NCBI RefSeq assembly: GCF_013004695.1
Contig: NZ_JABEMG010000042.1
Span: 1 to 33,812 of the forward strand
DNA from: Promicromonospora citrea
GTDB taxonomy: Bacteria > Actinomycetota > Actinomycetes > Actinomycetales > Cellulomonadaceae
DNA: 33,812 bases
Direction: 5' to 3'
Part shown: positions 14,972 through 22,657 of the stretch, piece by piece
How positions within the stretch are numbered: the first letter of the stretch is position 1
How the letters are laid out: each line of letters opens with the position of its first letter
Made by a program: the position numbers and the translations under genes
Notes under the pieces: model-generated
Told to the model about the DNA's origin: nothing
The model's input: only the letters and a program-made list of their open reading frames with translations
Database searches by the model: none

Positions 14972-15865
14972 TCAGCCCTTGACCGACCCCGACATGAGGC
15001 CGCCCACGAAGTACTTGCCCAGCACGATGTACACCAGCAGCGTGGGCAGGGACGCGAACAGGGCGCCCGCCATGGACACGCCGTAGTTCTGCAGCAGCGC
15101 GCCGTTGGCGAGGTTGTTCAGGGCCACGGTCACGGGGCCGTTCTGGGACGAGGAGAAGAACACCGCGAACAGGAAGTCGTTCCACGCCGAGGTGAACTGC
15201 CAGATGAGCACGACCACGAAGCTGGGGACCGAGAGCGGCAGCACGATCGACCAGTAGGTGCGCAGCATGCCCGCGCCGTCGACCCGGCCGGCCTCGATGA
15301 GCTCGTGCGGCACGGTGGCGTAGTAGTTGCGGAAGATCAGCGTCGTGATCGGGATGCCGTACACGACGTGGAGCAGGATCAGCGTGGGCACGCCCGTCGG
15401 GATGCCGAGGTCCAGCACGAGCTGGTTCAGCGGGATCATCACCGCCTGGTACGGGATGAACATGCCGAACAGGATCACCGTGAAGACGATGTCGGCGCCG
15501 CGGAAGCTCCAGCGGGCCAGCACGAACCCGTTCAGCGACCCGAGGAACGCCGCGATGACCGCGCTCGGCACCACCACGGCGACCGTGCGCGCGATCGCGG
15601 GGGAGAGGGCGGTCCACGCGGTGGCCCAGTTGTCCAGGGTCCACACCTGCGGCAGCGCCCAGGCGCGGCTCGGGTCGGCGTCGCCCGTGCCCTTGAAGCT
15701 CGTCACGAGCAGCACGTACACGGGGATGAGGACGACGACGAGGAAGAAGATCAGGGCGGCGTAGCGCAGCGTGCGCGCCAGGGTGTAGCGCCCGGGGCGC
15801 GTGCGCCGCGCGGGCGGCGGCGCCATGGTGCGCGGGGCCGCGAGCTGGTCGGCGGCGGCGGTCAT
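14972..15865 (-). CDS. Carbohydrate ABC transporter permease, MalG/GtsC-like (CUT1)
   Basis: A 297-residue inner-membrane permease with about six helices, the first at about 35-57 (YAALIFFLVVVLIPVYVLLV). The cytoplasmic EAA loop that docks the ATPase reads IEAGRVDGAGMLRTYWSIVLPL (about 200-221). The C-terminus KYFVGGLMSGSVKG is typical of MalG-type subunits. It overlaps the upstream permease by 4 bp (ATGA), with GAGGAG before its ATG. It is the third gene of a binding protein-permease-permease operon. No ATPase gene accompanies it; actinobacterial CUT1 importers usually share a remote MsiK-type ATPase. Confidence 0.93.
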   Translation of the reverse strand: MTAAADQLAAPRTMAPPPARRTRPGRYTLARTLRYAALIFFLVVVLIPVYVLLVTSFKGTGDADPSRAWALPQVWTLDNWATAWTALSPAIARTVAVVVPSAVIAAFLGSLNGFVLARWSFRGADIVFTVILFGMFIPYQAVMIPLNQLVLDLGIPTGVPTLILLHVVYGIPITTLIFRNYYATVPHELIEAGRVDGAGMLRTYWSIVLPLSVPSFVVVLIWQFTSAWNDFLFAVFFSSSQNGPVTVALNNLANGALLQNYGVSMAGALFASLPTLLVYIVLGKYFVGGLMSGSVKG

Positions 15866-16764
15866 CGCTTCTCCTCACGGTTCGTGCGGACCAGGTACGG
15901 CACGATGACGAGCGCGACGATGATCAGCAGGATCGAGCCGACGGCGGCGGCGTTCGCGTAGTCGAAGCTCGACTTGAACACGAACATGTCCACGGCGGGC
16001 ACCTTGGTCTGGTAGTTGGCCGGCTTGGAGATCGACATGATGAGGTCGAACGCCTTGAGCGACATGTGGCCGATGATGATGAGCGCGGACAGCGCCACCG
16101 GCGAGAGCTGCGGGAACAGCACGTGCCGGTACAGCTTCCACTCGCTCGCGCCGTCGACGCGGGCGGCCTCGCGCAGCTCGTCGGGGATGCCGCGGAACCC
16201 GGCGAGGAACAGCGCCATCACGTAGCCCGACAGCTGCCAGATCGCGGGGATGGCGATGGCGACGATGCCGAACGTGACGTTGTTCCACCAGTTGTTCTGC
16301 AGGACGTCCAGGCCGACGACCTGGAACAGCCGGTTCAGGCCGGAGGCCTGCTCGTCCTGGTTGGAGTTGAGCAGCCAGCGCCACACCACACCGGAGGCGA
16401 CGAACGAGACCGCCATCGGGAACAGGTACACCGAGCGGAACAGGCCCTCGCCCTTGACGGGCTTCTCGAGCATCCAGGCCCACAGGAAGCCCATGACCAT
16501 GGTGCCGGCGAGGAACACGACCGTGTACAGGACGAGGTTCGTCAGCGAGTGCTGGAAGTCCTCGCTGGCCAGCAGGTCGAGGTAGTTGGTGAACCACACG
16601 AACGCCGCGGGCTTCTGGCCCGTGGCCTGGGCCGCCGTGTGGTTGTCCGTGAGGGACGTGGAGAAGTTGGCGGCGATCAGCCCGTAGACGAAGACGCCGA
16701 CGAGGATCAGGGACGGGGCGAGCAGGAGGAGGGGTGGTCCGACTCGCCGCAGTTTCTTGAGCAT
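15862..16764 (-). CDS. Carbohydrate ABC transporter permease, MalF/GtsB-like (CUT1)
   Basis: A 300-residue permease with six predicted helices, the first at about 10-32 (PPLLLLAPSLILVGVFVYGLIAA). The EAA loop is ELREAARVDGASEWKLYRHVLFPQL (about 197-221). The long first periplasmic segment (TSLTDNHTAAQATGQ) and the LYLFP-type motif (FRSVYLFPMAVSFVASGVVW) fit the glucose/mannose (GtsB-like) subgroup. GAGG lies about a dozen bases before ATG 16764. A strong hairpin separates it from the binding-protein gene upstream, and its stop overlaps the next permease start. Confidence 0.93.
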   Translation of the reverse strand: MLKKLRRVGPPLLLLAPSLILVGVFVYGLIAANFSTSLTDNHTAAQATGQKPAAFVWFTNYLDLLASEDFQHSLTNLVLYTVVFLAGTMVMGFLWAWMLEKPVKGEGLFRSVYLFPMAVSFVASGVVWRWLLNSNQDEQASGLNRLFQVVGLDVLQNNWWNNVTFGIVAIAIPAIWQLSGYVMALFLAGFRGIPDELREAARVDGASEWKLYRHVLFPQLSPVALSALIIIGHMSLKAFDLIMSISKPANYQTKVPAVDMFVFKSSFDYANAAAVGSILLIIVALVIVPYLVRTNREEKR

Positions 16765-16826
16765 GCGGGGCTACCTCGGTGATGGCTCAGGTGATGGCGC
16801 AGGTGGGGTGGCGGGCACGGCCGCAC

Positions 16827-16849
16827 GCCGTCGGGCCGGGCCCGACGGC
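16827..16849 (-). terminator. Perfect stem-loop between binding protein and permease genes
   Basis: GCCGTCGGGCC (16827-16837) and GGCCCGACGGC (16839-16849) are perfect 11-bp arms around one base, 15 bp after the binding-protein stop and before the permease start. In bacterial sugar operons such elements protect the upstream mRNA or partly terminate, so that the binding protein exceeds the permeases. That role is inferred here. Confidence 0.65.
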
Positions 16850-16863
16850 GCGCGGTGGGTGCG

Positions 16864-18150
16864 TCAGCCCTGGGCGGCGGCGGCCAGCTCGGACTGGTAG
16901 CCGGCGAGGTCGGACGCGCCGGTCGTGAACTTGCTGGTGGCGTCCGAGATCGCGGTGAGCGTCGCGACCGGGGCCGCGGCGCCGTGCGCCAGCGAGGACA
17001 CGATGGTGTCGTTCGAGAACGACTCGATCGCGCCTTGCTGGTACTCCGAGAACTCGGCCGGGTCGGCGTCGGTGCGGGCGGGGATGGAGCCCTTCGCCTT
17101 GTTGAACGCGACCTGGCCCTCCAGCGAGCCGACGGTCTCGAGCCACGCCGTGGCGCCCTCGGCGTCCGGCGCGCCGACCGGCAGGGTGAACGAGTCGGCC
17201 AGGAAGTCGAACACACCGTCGGTGCCGGGCACGGGCGTGGCGGTGAAGTCCTCGCCGAGCACCTTGTCCTGCTCCTCGAACGCGGCGACGGCCCAGTCAC
17301 CCATGACGTTGAACGCGGCGCTGCCGTCGATCACGAGCTGGGTCGCCTCGGGCCAGTCGAGGCCGTCCCTGTCGTCGTTGGTCAGGCCGATGATCGTCTC
17401 GAAGTCCTCGAGCGCCGCGGTGACCTCCGCGCCCTCCCAGTCGGTGCTGCCGTCCCACAGGCCCGAGTAGGCCTCGGGGCCGAGGTCGGCCAGCAGGACC
17501 GTCTCGAGCAGGTGCACCTGGGTCCACGTGGTGCCGACCGAGATGGCCGTCACGCCGGCCTCGTCGAGCTTCTCCAGGTCGGCGATCCACGCGTCGAGGT
17601 CGTCGTACTGCGCCTCGGGGTCGATCCCGTTCTCCTCGAGCACCGTCGGGTTGGCCCACACGACGTTGGCGCGGTGGATGTTCGACGGGATGGAGTAGAT
17701 CGCGCCGTCCTCCGAGGACAGGCGGTCGACGAGGTCGGCGGGGAACGCGTCGGTCAGGCCGAACTCGTCGTAGAGGTCGGAGACGTCCTCGATCTGCGCC
17801 GCGTCGATGTAGTCCTGCAGCTCGGCGCCGGCGTGCGCCTGGAACGTGTCCGGCGGGTCCTGTGCCTGCAGGCGGGTCTGCAGCAGGTCCTTCGCGGCCG
17901 ACCCGGCGCCACCGGCGACGGCGCCGTTGACGAACTCGATGTCGGGGTGCTGCTCGTCGAACACGCCCACCAGCGCGTCGAGACCCGCCTTCTCGGAGCC
18001 CGCGGCCCACCACGTGAAGACCTCGACCTGGCCGCCGGCGCTGTCACCGCTGTCATCGCCGCCCGAGCCGCCGCTGCCGCACGCAGCCAGCGTGAGACCG
18101 ACCACGGCAGCCGTCGCCACCGTCGCGGTCATCCTCCGGTTCACTCGCAT
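16864..18150 (-). CDS. Sugar ABC transporter substrate-binding lipoprotein, glucose/mannose (GtsA)-like
   Basis: A 428-residue lipoprotein of solute-binding family 1. I chose ATG 18150 (MRVNRRMTATV), preceded by GAGGGA, over an ATG 12 codons upstream, because it gives a clean lipoprotein signal with lipobox LAAC (Cys near residue 25). The mature part shows traits of the glucose/mannose group: VEVFTWWAAGSEKAG, AGGAGSAAKDLLQTRLQAQDPP, IPSNIHRANVVWANP, FNVMGDWAVAAF and PGTDGVFDFLADSFTLP. It should capture a mono- or oligosaccharide outside the membrane and deliver it to the two permeases. A near-consensus promoter lies about 120 bp upstream. The divergent ROK gene is a likely regulator. The exact sugar is inferred from similarity. 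Confidence 0.9.
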   Translation of the reverse strand: MRVNRRMTATVATAAVVGLTLAACGSGGSGGDDSGDSAGGQVEVFTWWAAGSEKAGLDALVGVFDEQHPDIEFVNGAVAGGAGSAAKDLLQTRLQAQDPPDTFQAHAGAELQDYIDAAQIEDVSDLYDEFGLTDAFPADLVDRLSSEDGAIYSIPSNIHRANVVWANPTVLEENGIDPEAQYDDLDAWIADLEKLDEAGVTAISVGTTWTQVHLLETVLLADLGPEAYSGLWDGSTDWEGAEVTAALEDFETIIGLTNDDRDGLDWPEATQLVIDGSAAFNVMGDWAVAAFEEQDKVLGEDFTATPVPGTDGVFDFLADSFTLPVGAPDAEGATAWLETVGSLEGQVAFNKAKGSIPARTDADPAEFSEYQQGAIESFSNDTIVSSLAHGAAAPVATLTAISDATSKFTTGASDLAGYQSELAAAAQG

Positions 18151-18272
18151 CTGGGGTCCCTCAACCTTCCTCGGTCGCTGGAGCACCGGCTCGGCACGTC
18201 GGTACCGTCAGGGGGACGACGTCGTGCCCGGGGCCGGCCGGGCGCGCCTGTACGCCCGTGAACCCGCGTCCT

Positions 18273-18301
18273 ATCGAACGTGCCCGGCGTGTTGGTGTCA
18301 A
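18273..18301 (-). promoter_or_regulatory. Sigma70-type promoter of the CUT1 sugar importer operon
   Basis: On the minus strand TTGACA (18301-18296) is followed after exactly 17 bases by TTCGAT (18278-18273). This leaves a leader of about 115 bases before the lipoprotein start. The leader contains the 10-bp palindrome ACGACGTCGT (18219-18228), a possible operator. Confidence 0.65.
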
Positions 18302-18332
18302 GAAATGAACGCAAGCGCCGCCCGATCGTGAC

Positions 18333-18344
18333 CTGATCGTTCAG
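18333..18344. promoter_or_regulatory. Imperfect palindrome in the divergent ROK/sugar-importer spacer
   Basis: CTGATCGTTCAG is a 12-bp near-palindrome (perfect CTGA...TCAG ends, two central mismatches). It lies between the importer promoter and the ROK promoter, where an operator for the ROK protein would be expected. The assignment is positional only. Confidence 0.3.
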
Positions 18345-18383
18345 TTCGTGTACGCAAACCGGTTCCTCACCCGGGATGGCGGT

Positions 18384-18396
18384 TACCCTGGGCGCT
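18384..18396 (+). promoter_or_regulatory. Leaderless-type promoter of the ROK gene
   Basis: TACCCT (18384-18389) lies exactly seven bases before GTG 18397, and there is no Shine-Dalgarno sequence. If this is the -10, the upstream in-frame ATG at 18376 falls inside the promoter, which supports GTG as the true start. Confidence 0.5.
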
Positions 18397-19581
18397 GTGC
18401 GCGCGGATCGGGTGACCCCGGGCTCGCAGACCTCACTGCGTGAGGCCAACCGAGCCCGGATCGTGAGCGCCGTCCAGCAGCGTGGCTCCCTCACGCAGAT
18501 CGAGCTGGCCGGCGTCACCGGCCTGTCCCCGGCCACCATCTCCAACATCGTCAAGGAGCTCTCCGCCGCGGGCGTGCTGCACACCGCCAACTCGGTGCGC
18601 AACGGGCGGCGCGCGCTGCAGGTCACGCTCGCGCGCAACCTCGGTCTCGTCGCGGGCATCCGGTTCGGCCAGCGCTCCCTCGACGTGGCGCTCGCCGACG
18701 CCTCGATGCGCGTGCTCGCCGAGCAGCGCATGCCGCTCGCGCCCGACCACCGCGCCGACGCCGGGCTCCAGCGCACCGCCATGCTCGTGCGCGAGATGCT
18801 CCAGGACGTCGACGCCAAGCCCGACGAGCTGCTCGCCGTCGGCGTCGGCGTGCCCGCCCCGGTCGACATCCGCACGGGCGAGGTCGTCACCGTCGGCATG
18901 ATGCGCGGCTGGGACGGCGTACGCGTCGACGAGGCGCTCGAGGCCGAGCTCGGCGTGCCGGTCAGCACCGACAACGACTCCACGCTGGCCGCGATCGCCG
19001 AGGCCCGCTTCGGCGCGGGCGCCGGCTACGACTCGGTCGCCTACGTGCGCGCCTCGCACGGCGTGGGCGGCGGGCTGGTGCTGGGCGGGCGCGCCGTGCA
19101 CGGCCGGTCGGGCGTCGCGGGCGAGATCGGCCACGTCTCCGTCGACGAGAACGGGCCCGTGTGCCGCTGCGGCAACCGCGGCTGCCTCGAGATGCTCGTC
19201 GGTGCCTCCAGCCTGCTGTCCATGCTGCCGGAGAGCGCGGGCCACCTCACCCTCGCCGACCTCGTCGCCCGTGCGCGCGACGGCGACGCCGGCTGCCGCC
19301 GCGTCGTGTTCGACGCCGGGCGCCACCTCGGCGTCGCGCTCGCCAACCTGTGCAACCTCGTGGACCCGGACGTCGTCGTCATCGGCGGCCAGCTCGCCGA
19401 GGCGGGCGACGTGCTGCTCGAGCCGCTGCGCACCGCGCTCGGCCAGCGCGTCGTGGCGACCTCCCGCGGACCGGCCGAGGTGGTGCGCTCCGTGCTCGGC
19501 GCCGACGCCGGCGTCCGCGGCGCGCTCGCCGCGGCGCTCGACCTGGCCCGCGCGAACGGCTCCCTGGGGGTGACCACATGA
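18397..19581 (+). CDS. ROK family transcriptional regulator
   Basis: A 394-residue repressor/kinase-like protein. The N-terminal winged HTH (about 14-65) includes LREANRARIVSAVQQRGSLTQIELAGVTGLSPATISNIV. The ROK sugar-kinase fold follows, with zinc motif CRCGNRGCLE (256-265), sugar-site GVGVPAPVDI, and GEIGHVS near 242. The presence of the HTH marks it as a regulator (XylR/NagC type) that binds a sugar or sugar phosphate. I preferred GTG 18397 because of the leaderless promoter geometry; an in-frame ATG at 18376 would add seven residues. Its last codons overlap the binding-protein start by 4 bp (ATGA), so it heads the CUT2 operon. It is divergent from the CUT1 operon and may control both. Confidence 0.9.
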   Translation: MRADRVTPGSQTSLREANRARIVSAVQQRGSLTQIELAGVTGLSPATISNIVKELSAAGVLHTANSVRNGRRALQVTLARNLGLVAGIRFGQRSLDVALADASMRVLAEQRMPLAPDHRADAGLQRTAMLVREMLQDVDAKPDELLAVGVGVPAPVDIRTGEVVTVGMMRGWDGVRVDEALEAELGVPVSTDNDSTLAAIAEARFGAGAGYDSVAYVRASHGVGGGLVLGGRAVHGRSGVAGEIGHVSVDENGPVCRCGNRGCLEMLVGASSLLSMLPESAGHLTLADLVARARDGDAGCRRVVFDAGRHLGVALANLCNLVDPDVVVIGGQLAEAGDVLLEPLRTALGQRVVATSRGPAEVVRSVLGADAGVRGALAAALDLARANGSLGVTT

Positions 19582-20699
19582 GGCTGTCCGCACGGCGCCT
19601 GCGGGGCGTCCTGGCCGGGGTCGTCGCCGCGGGGCTGCTGCTCGGCGGGTGCGCGGGCGGAGGCGGCGGGCGCGAGGCCACCGGCGCGCCCGAGGGGACC
19701 ATCGGGCTGCTGCTGCCCGAGGCCCAGACCGCACGGTACGAGGCCTCCGACCGGCCCACCTTCGTCGCCGTCGCCGGGCGCCGGTGCCCCGGCTGCACGG
19801 TGCTGTACGCCAACGCGGCCCAGGACGCCGCCGCCCAGCTCCAGCAGGCCGAGTCCATGCTCGCGCAGGGCGTCGACGTGCTCGTGCTCGACGCCGTGGA
19901 CACCGTCGCGGCCGTCGGCATCGTCGCGCAGGCCAGGCGGCTGGGCGCACAGGTCATCGCCTACGATCGGTTCGTGGACGGCGCGGACTACTACGTGTCG
20001 TACGACTACGAGTTCATCGGCTTCCTGCTCGGCTCGGCGCTGGCGGGGACGGTCACCGAGAGAGCAGCGGAGAGGGCCGGCGAGCGGCCCGACGGCGAGC
20101 GGCCGGGCGTGCTGCTCGCGCACGGCTCGGCGACCGACCCGAACGCCCTGGCCATCGCGGCGGGCACCCGCCGCGCCCTCGAGGGAGAGGACATCGACGT
20201 GCTCGCCGAGCACTACACGCCCGACTGGAGTCCCGACAAGGCCACGGAGTGGACCGAGGCGATGCTGACCCAGTTCCCGGGCCGCGTCGACGGCATCCTC
20301 GCGGCCAACGACGCCATCGCGGGCGGCGCCGTCGCCGCCGCCAAGGCCGCGGGCCTCGACCCGGTGCCCGTCACCACGGGGCAGGACGGCGAGCTCGCCG
20401 CCGTGCAGCGCATCCTCGCGGGCGACCAGTTCATGACCGTCTACAAGGCCACCGACCAGCAGGCGTCCACCGCCGCAGAGCTCGCCGTCCGCGTGCTGCG
20501 CGGGCAGGACCCGCGCACCACCACCGTGACCGAGGGCGTGCCCACCGTGCTGCTCGCCCCGCGCGCCGTCGCGGCCGCCGACGTCGAGCACGTCATCGTC
20601 GACGGGCACGTCTACTCGACCGACGAGATCTGCGTGCCCGCCTACGAGGACGCGTGCGAGCGCGCCGGCCTGACCGGCGCGGGGGAGGCGTCCCGATGA
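19578..20699 (+). CDS. Sugar-binding lipoprotein, D-xylose-binding (XylF)-like
   Basis: A 373-residue periplasmic-binding-protein type I lipoprotein. Its signal peptide ends in lipobox LLGGC (Cys near residue 23). Typical XylF features are GTIGLLLPEAQTARYEASDRP, a CPGCTVLYANAAQDAAAQLQQAES stretch, VIAYDRFVDGADYYVSYDYEFIG, GILAANDAIAGGAVAAAKAAG and VTTGQDGELAAVQRI. The C-terminal ICVPAYEDACERAGL adds a cysteine pair to the CxxC after the first strand. It should bind an aldopentose or hexose for the ATPase and permease encoded next, whose genes it overlaps by 4 bp. Given the GH92 neighbour the physiological ligand may be mannose-derived rather than xylose; this is inference. Confidence 0.9.
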   Translation: MRLSARRLRGVLAGVVAAGLLLGGCAGGGGGREATGAPEGTIGLLLPEAQTARYEASDRPTFVAVAGRRCPGCTVLYANAAQDAAAQLQQAESMLAQGVDVLVLDAVDTVAAVGIVAQARRLGAQVIAYDRFVDGADYYVSYDYEFIGFLLGSALAGTVTERAAERAGERPDGERPGVLLAHGSATDPNALAIAAGTRRALEGEDIDVLAEHYTPDWSPDKATEWTEAMLTQFPGRVDGILAANDAIAGGAVAAAKAAGLDPVPVTTGQDGELAAVQRILAGDQFMTVYKATDQQASTAAELAVRVLRGQDPRTTTVTEGVPTVLLAPRAVAAADVEHVIVDGHVYSTDEICVPAYEDACERAGLTGAGEASR

Positions 20700-21472
20700 G
20701 CGAGCCCCTGCTGCCTGCGCCCCTGCTGTCGGTCCGCGGCGTCTCCAAGCGGTTCGGCGGCGTGCGCGCCCTGGTCGACGTCGACGTCGACGTGCGCGAG
20801 CACGAGGTGCTCGCCGTCGTCGGCGACAACGGCGCGGGCAAGTCCACGCTCGCGGGCGTCCTCGCCGGCGCCCACCGGCCCGACGCCGGCGAGGTGCTCC
20901 TCGACGGGCGGCCCGTCGTGCTCGACTCGCCCGCCGCCGCCCGCGCGCTCGGCATCGCCGCCGTGTTCCAGGAGCTCGCGCTCGTCGACGACCTCGACGT
21001 CGTCGAGAACCTCTTCCTCGGCCACGAGACCCTGCGCGGCCCGCTGCTCGACGAGGTCGCCATGGAGCGCGAGGCGTGGCGCCTGCTCGACCAGCTCGCC
21101 GCGAGCGTGCCGTCCGTCCGCGACCCCGTGCGCACGCTGTCCGGCGGGCAGCGGCAGGTCGTCGCCGTCGCGCGCGCCCTGCTCGGCTCGCCGCGCGTCG
21201 TCGTGCTCGACGAGCCGACCGCGTCCCTGGGCGTCCGCCAGACCGCCGAGGTGCTCAACCTCATCCTGCGGCTGCGCGAGCGCGGGCACGCGGTCGTCCT
21301 GGTCAGCCACCAGGCGGGCGACCTGCAGGCCGTCGCCGACCGCATCGTCGTGCTGCGCCTGGGCCGCGTGCACGACGTGTTCGACGGCGACGCCTCCTAC
21401 GAGGACCTGCTCGCCGCCATGACCGGCGCCGTCCGGCCCAGTGCCCGCACGAGCAGGGAGGCCCGCCGATGA
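20696..21472 (+). CDS. Sugar ABC transporter ATP-binding protein, single-domain CUT2 type
   Basis: A 258-residue ATPase with one complete nucleotide-binding domain: Walker A GDNGAGKST (about 43-51), Q-loop VFQELALVDDLDVVENLFLG, signature LSGGQRQVVAVARA (about 148-161), Walker B VVVLDEPTASLG, and H-loop LVSHQ. CUT2 ATPases such as XylG or RbsA usually carry two such domains (about 500 residues). This one is half-size, like the FrcA group, and must work as a homodimer. It overlaps both the binding-protein stop and the permease start by 4 bp (ATGA), so translation is coupled. Confidence 0.92.
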   Translation: MSEPLLPAPLLSVRGVSKRFGGVRALVDVDVDVREHEVLAVVGDNGAGKSTLAGVLAGAHRPDAGEVLLDGRPVVLDSPAAARALGIAAVFQELALVDDLDVVENLFLGHETLRGPLLDEVAMEREAWRLLDQLAASVPSVRDPVRTLSGGQRQVVAVARALLGSPRVVVLDEPTASLGVRQTAEVLNLILRLRERGHAVVLVSHQAGDLQAVADRIVVLRLGRVHDVFDGDASYEDLLAAMTGAVRPSARTSREARR

Positions 21473-22656
21473 CGACCGCCCCCGCCGGGCTGCCCGGCGC
21501 CGGCCTGCCCGCCGTGTGGCAGCGCGTGCGCGGCGGCAGCAGCCTGCTGCCGATCGTCGCGGCCCTCGTCGGCATCTGGCTCGTGCTCGGCGCCGTCGAC
21601 CCCGCGTTCCTCGCGCCCGAGAACCTCGTCAACCTCACGCTGCAGAGCGCGCCCGTCGGTGTCATCGCGCTCGGCGTGGTGCTCGTGCTGCTCGTCGGGC
21701 AGATCGACCTGTCGGTCGGCTCGCTCAGCGGCGTGGCCGCGGCGGTGGTCGCCGTCGGGTCGGTAACGCTCGGCTGGCCCGTGGCGCTCGCGATCCTCGC
21801 GGCGCTCGTGTGCGGTGTCGTGGTCGGGCTCGGGTACGGGGTGCTGTCGACCCGGCTGGGGCTGCCCAGCTTCGTGTTCACGCTGGCCGGGCTGCTCTTC
21901 CTCGCCGGGGTGCAGCTGCGCGTGCTCGGCCCGCTCGGGTCGATCAACCTGCCGTTCGAGTCGTGGTTCGTGCGCTCCGTCCAGCAGGGCTTCCTGCCCA
22001 CGCCCGTGGCCTGGGGCCTGGTCGTGGCGATCGTGGCCGCGTACGCGGCGGTGCAGGTCACCGCGCGCGCCCGGCGGCGCCGTGCCGACCTGCCCGCCGC
22101 CGGCGTCGGCCAGGTGGTGCTGCGCACGGCGGGGCTCGCGGCCGTGCTGTCGGTGGTCGTCGCCTACCTGGGCGCCGCTCGCGGCATCGGCTACTCGGTG
22201 GTGCTGTTCGCGGGGCTCGTCGTCGTCGCCGACGTGCTGCTGCGCCGCACGCGCTGGGGCCGGTCGGTGCGCGCCGTGGGCGGGGACCGCAGGGCCGCGA
22301 TGCTGGCCGGCGTGCCGGTGCGGCGCACCGTGGTGCTGTGCTTCGTCGCGTGCTCGACGCTCGCGGCGCTCGGCGGCGTGCTCGCGGCCGGGCGCCTCGG
22401 CGCCGCCAACCAGGGCACGGGCGGCGCCGACACCTACCTCGTGGCCATCGCGGCGGCCGTCATCGGCGGCACGAGCCTGTTCGGCGGGCGCGGCAGCGCC
22501 TGGTCGGCGGTGCTCGGCGTGCTGGTCATCCAGTCCATCGCCAACGGCCTGACCCTGATGAACGTGGACCAGGCGGCCCGGTACATGGTGACCGGCGCCG
22601 TGCTGCTGCTGGCGATCATCATCGACATGCTCGTCCGCAAGCGCAGGGAGGTCTGA
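21469..22656 (+). CDS. Sugar ABC transporter permease, XylH/RbsC-like (CUT2)
   Basis: A 395-residue permease of the branched-chain amino acid/CUT2 permease family with about ten hydrophobic segments. Family motifs include GVIALGVVLVLLVGQIDLSVGSLSGVAA, GVLSTRLGLPSFVFTLAG, the cytoplasmic loop GGDRRAAMLAGVPVRR, and the C-terminal AAAVIGGTSLFGGRGSAWSAVLGVLVI. It should form the membrane channel for the sugar delivered by the upstream lipoprotein. It is coupled to the ATPase by a 4-bp overlap and ends one base before the LacI start. Confidence 0.93.
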   Translation: MTTAPAGLPGAGLPAVWQRVRGGSSLLPIVAALVGIWLVLGAVDPAFLAPENLVNLTLQSAPVGVIALGVVLVLLVGQIDLSVGSLSGVAAAVVAVGSVTLGWPVALAILAALVCGVVVGLGYGVLSTRLGLPSFVFTLAGLLFLAGVQLRVLGPLGSINLPFESWFVRSVQQGFLPTPVAWGLVVAIVAAYAAVQVTARARRRRADLPAAGVGQVVLRTAGLAAVLSVVVAYLGAARGIGYSVVLFAGLVVVADVLLRRTRWGRSVRAVGGDRRAAMLAGVPVRRTVVLCFVACSTLAALGGVLAAGRLGAANQGTGGADTYLVAIAAAVIGGTSLFGGRGSAWSAVLGVLVIQSIANGLTLMNVDQAARYMVTGAVLLLAIIIDMLVRKRREV

Positions 22657-22657
22657 G

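Noticed and set aside
14964-14975. The perfect palindrome CTGAGCGCTCAG across convergent stop codons, and the similar CTGAGCCTCAG at 12608-12618, considered as terminators.
   Set aside because: Facing TGA stops a few bases apart create such short palindromes automatically; the stems are too short to call.
18376-18396. ATG 18376 as the ROK start codon.
   Set aside because: It overlaps the likely -10 (TACCCT) and has no ribosome-binding site; GTG 18397 fits a leaderless mRNA. It is not excluded with certainty.
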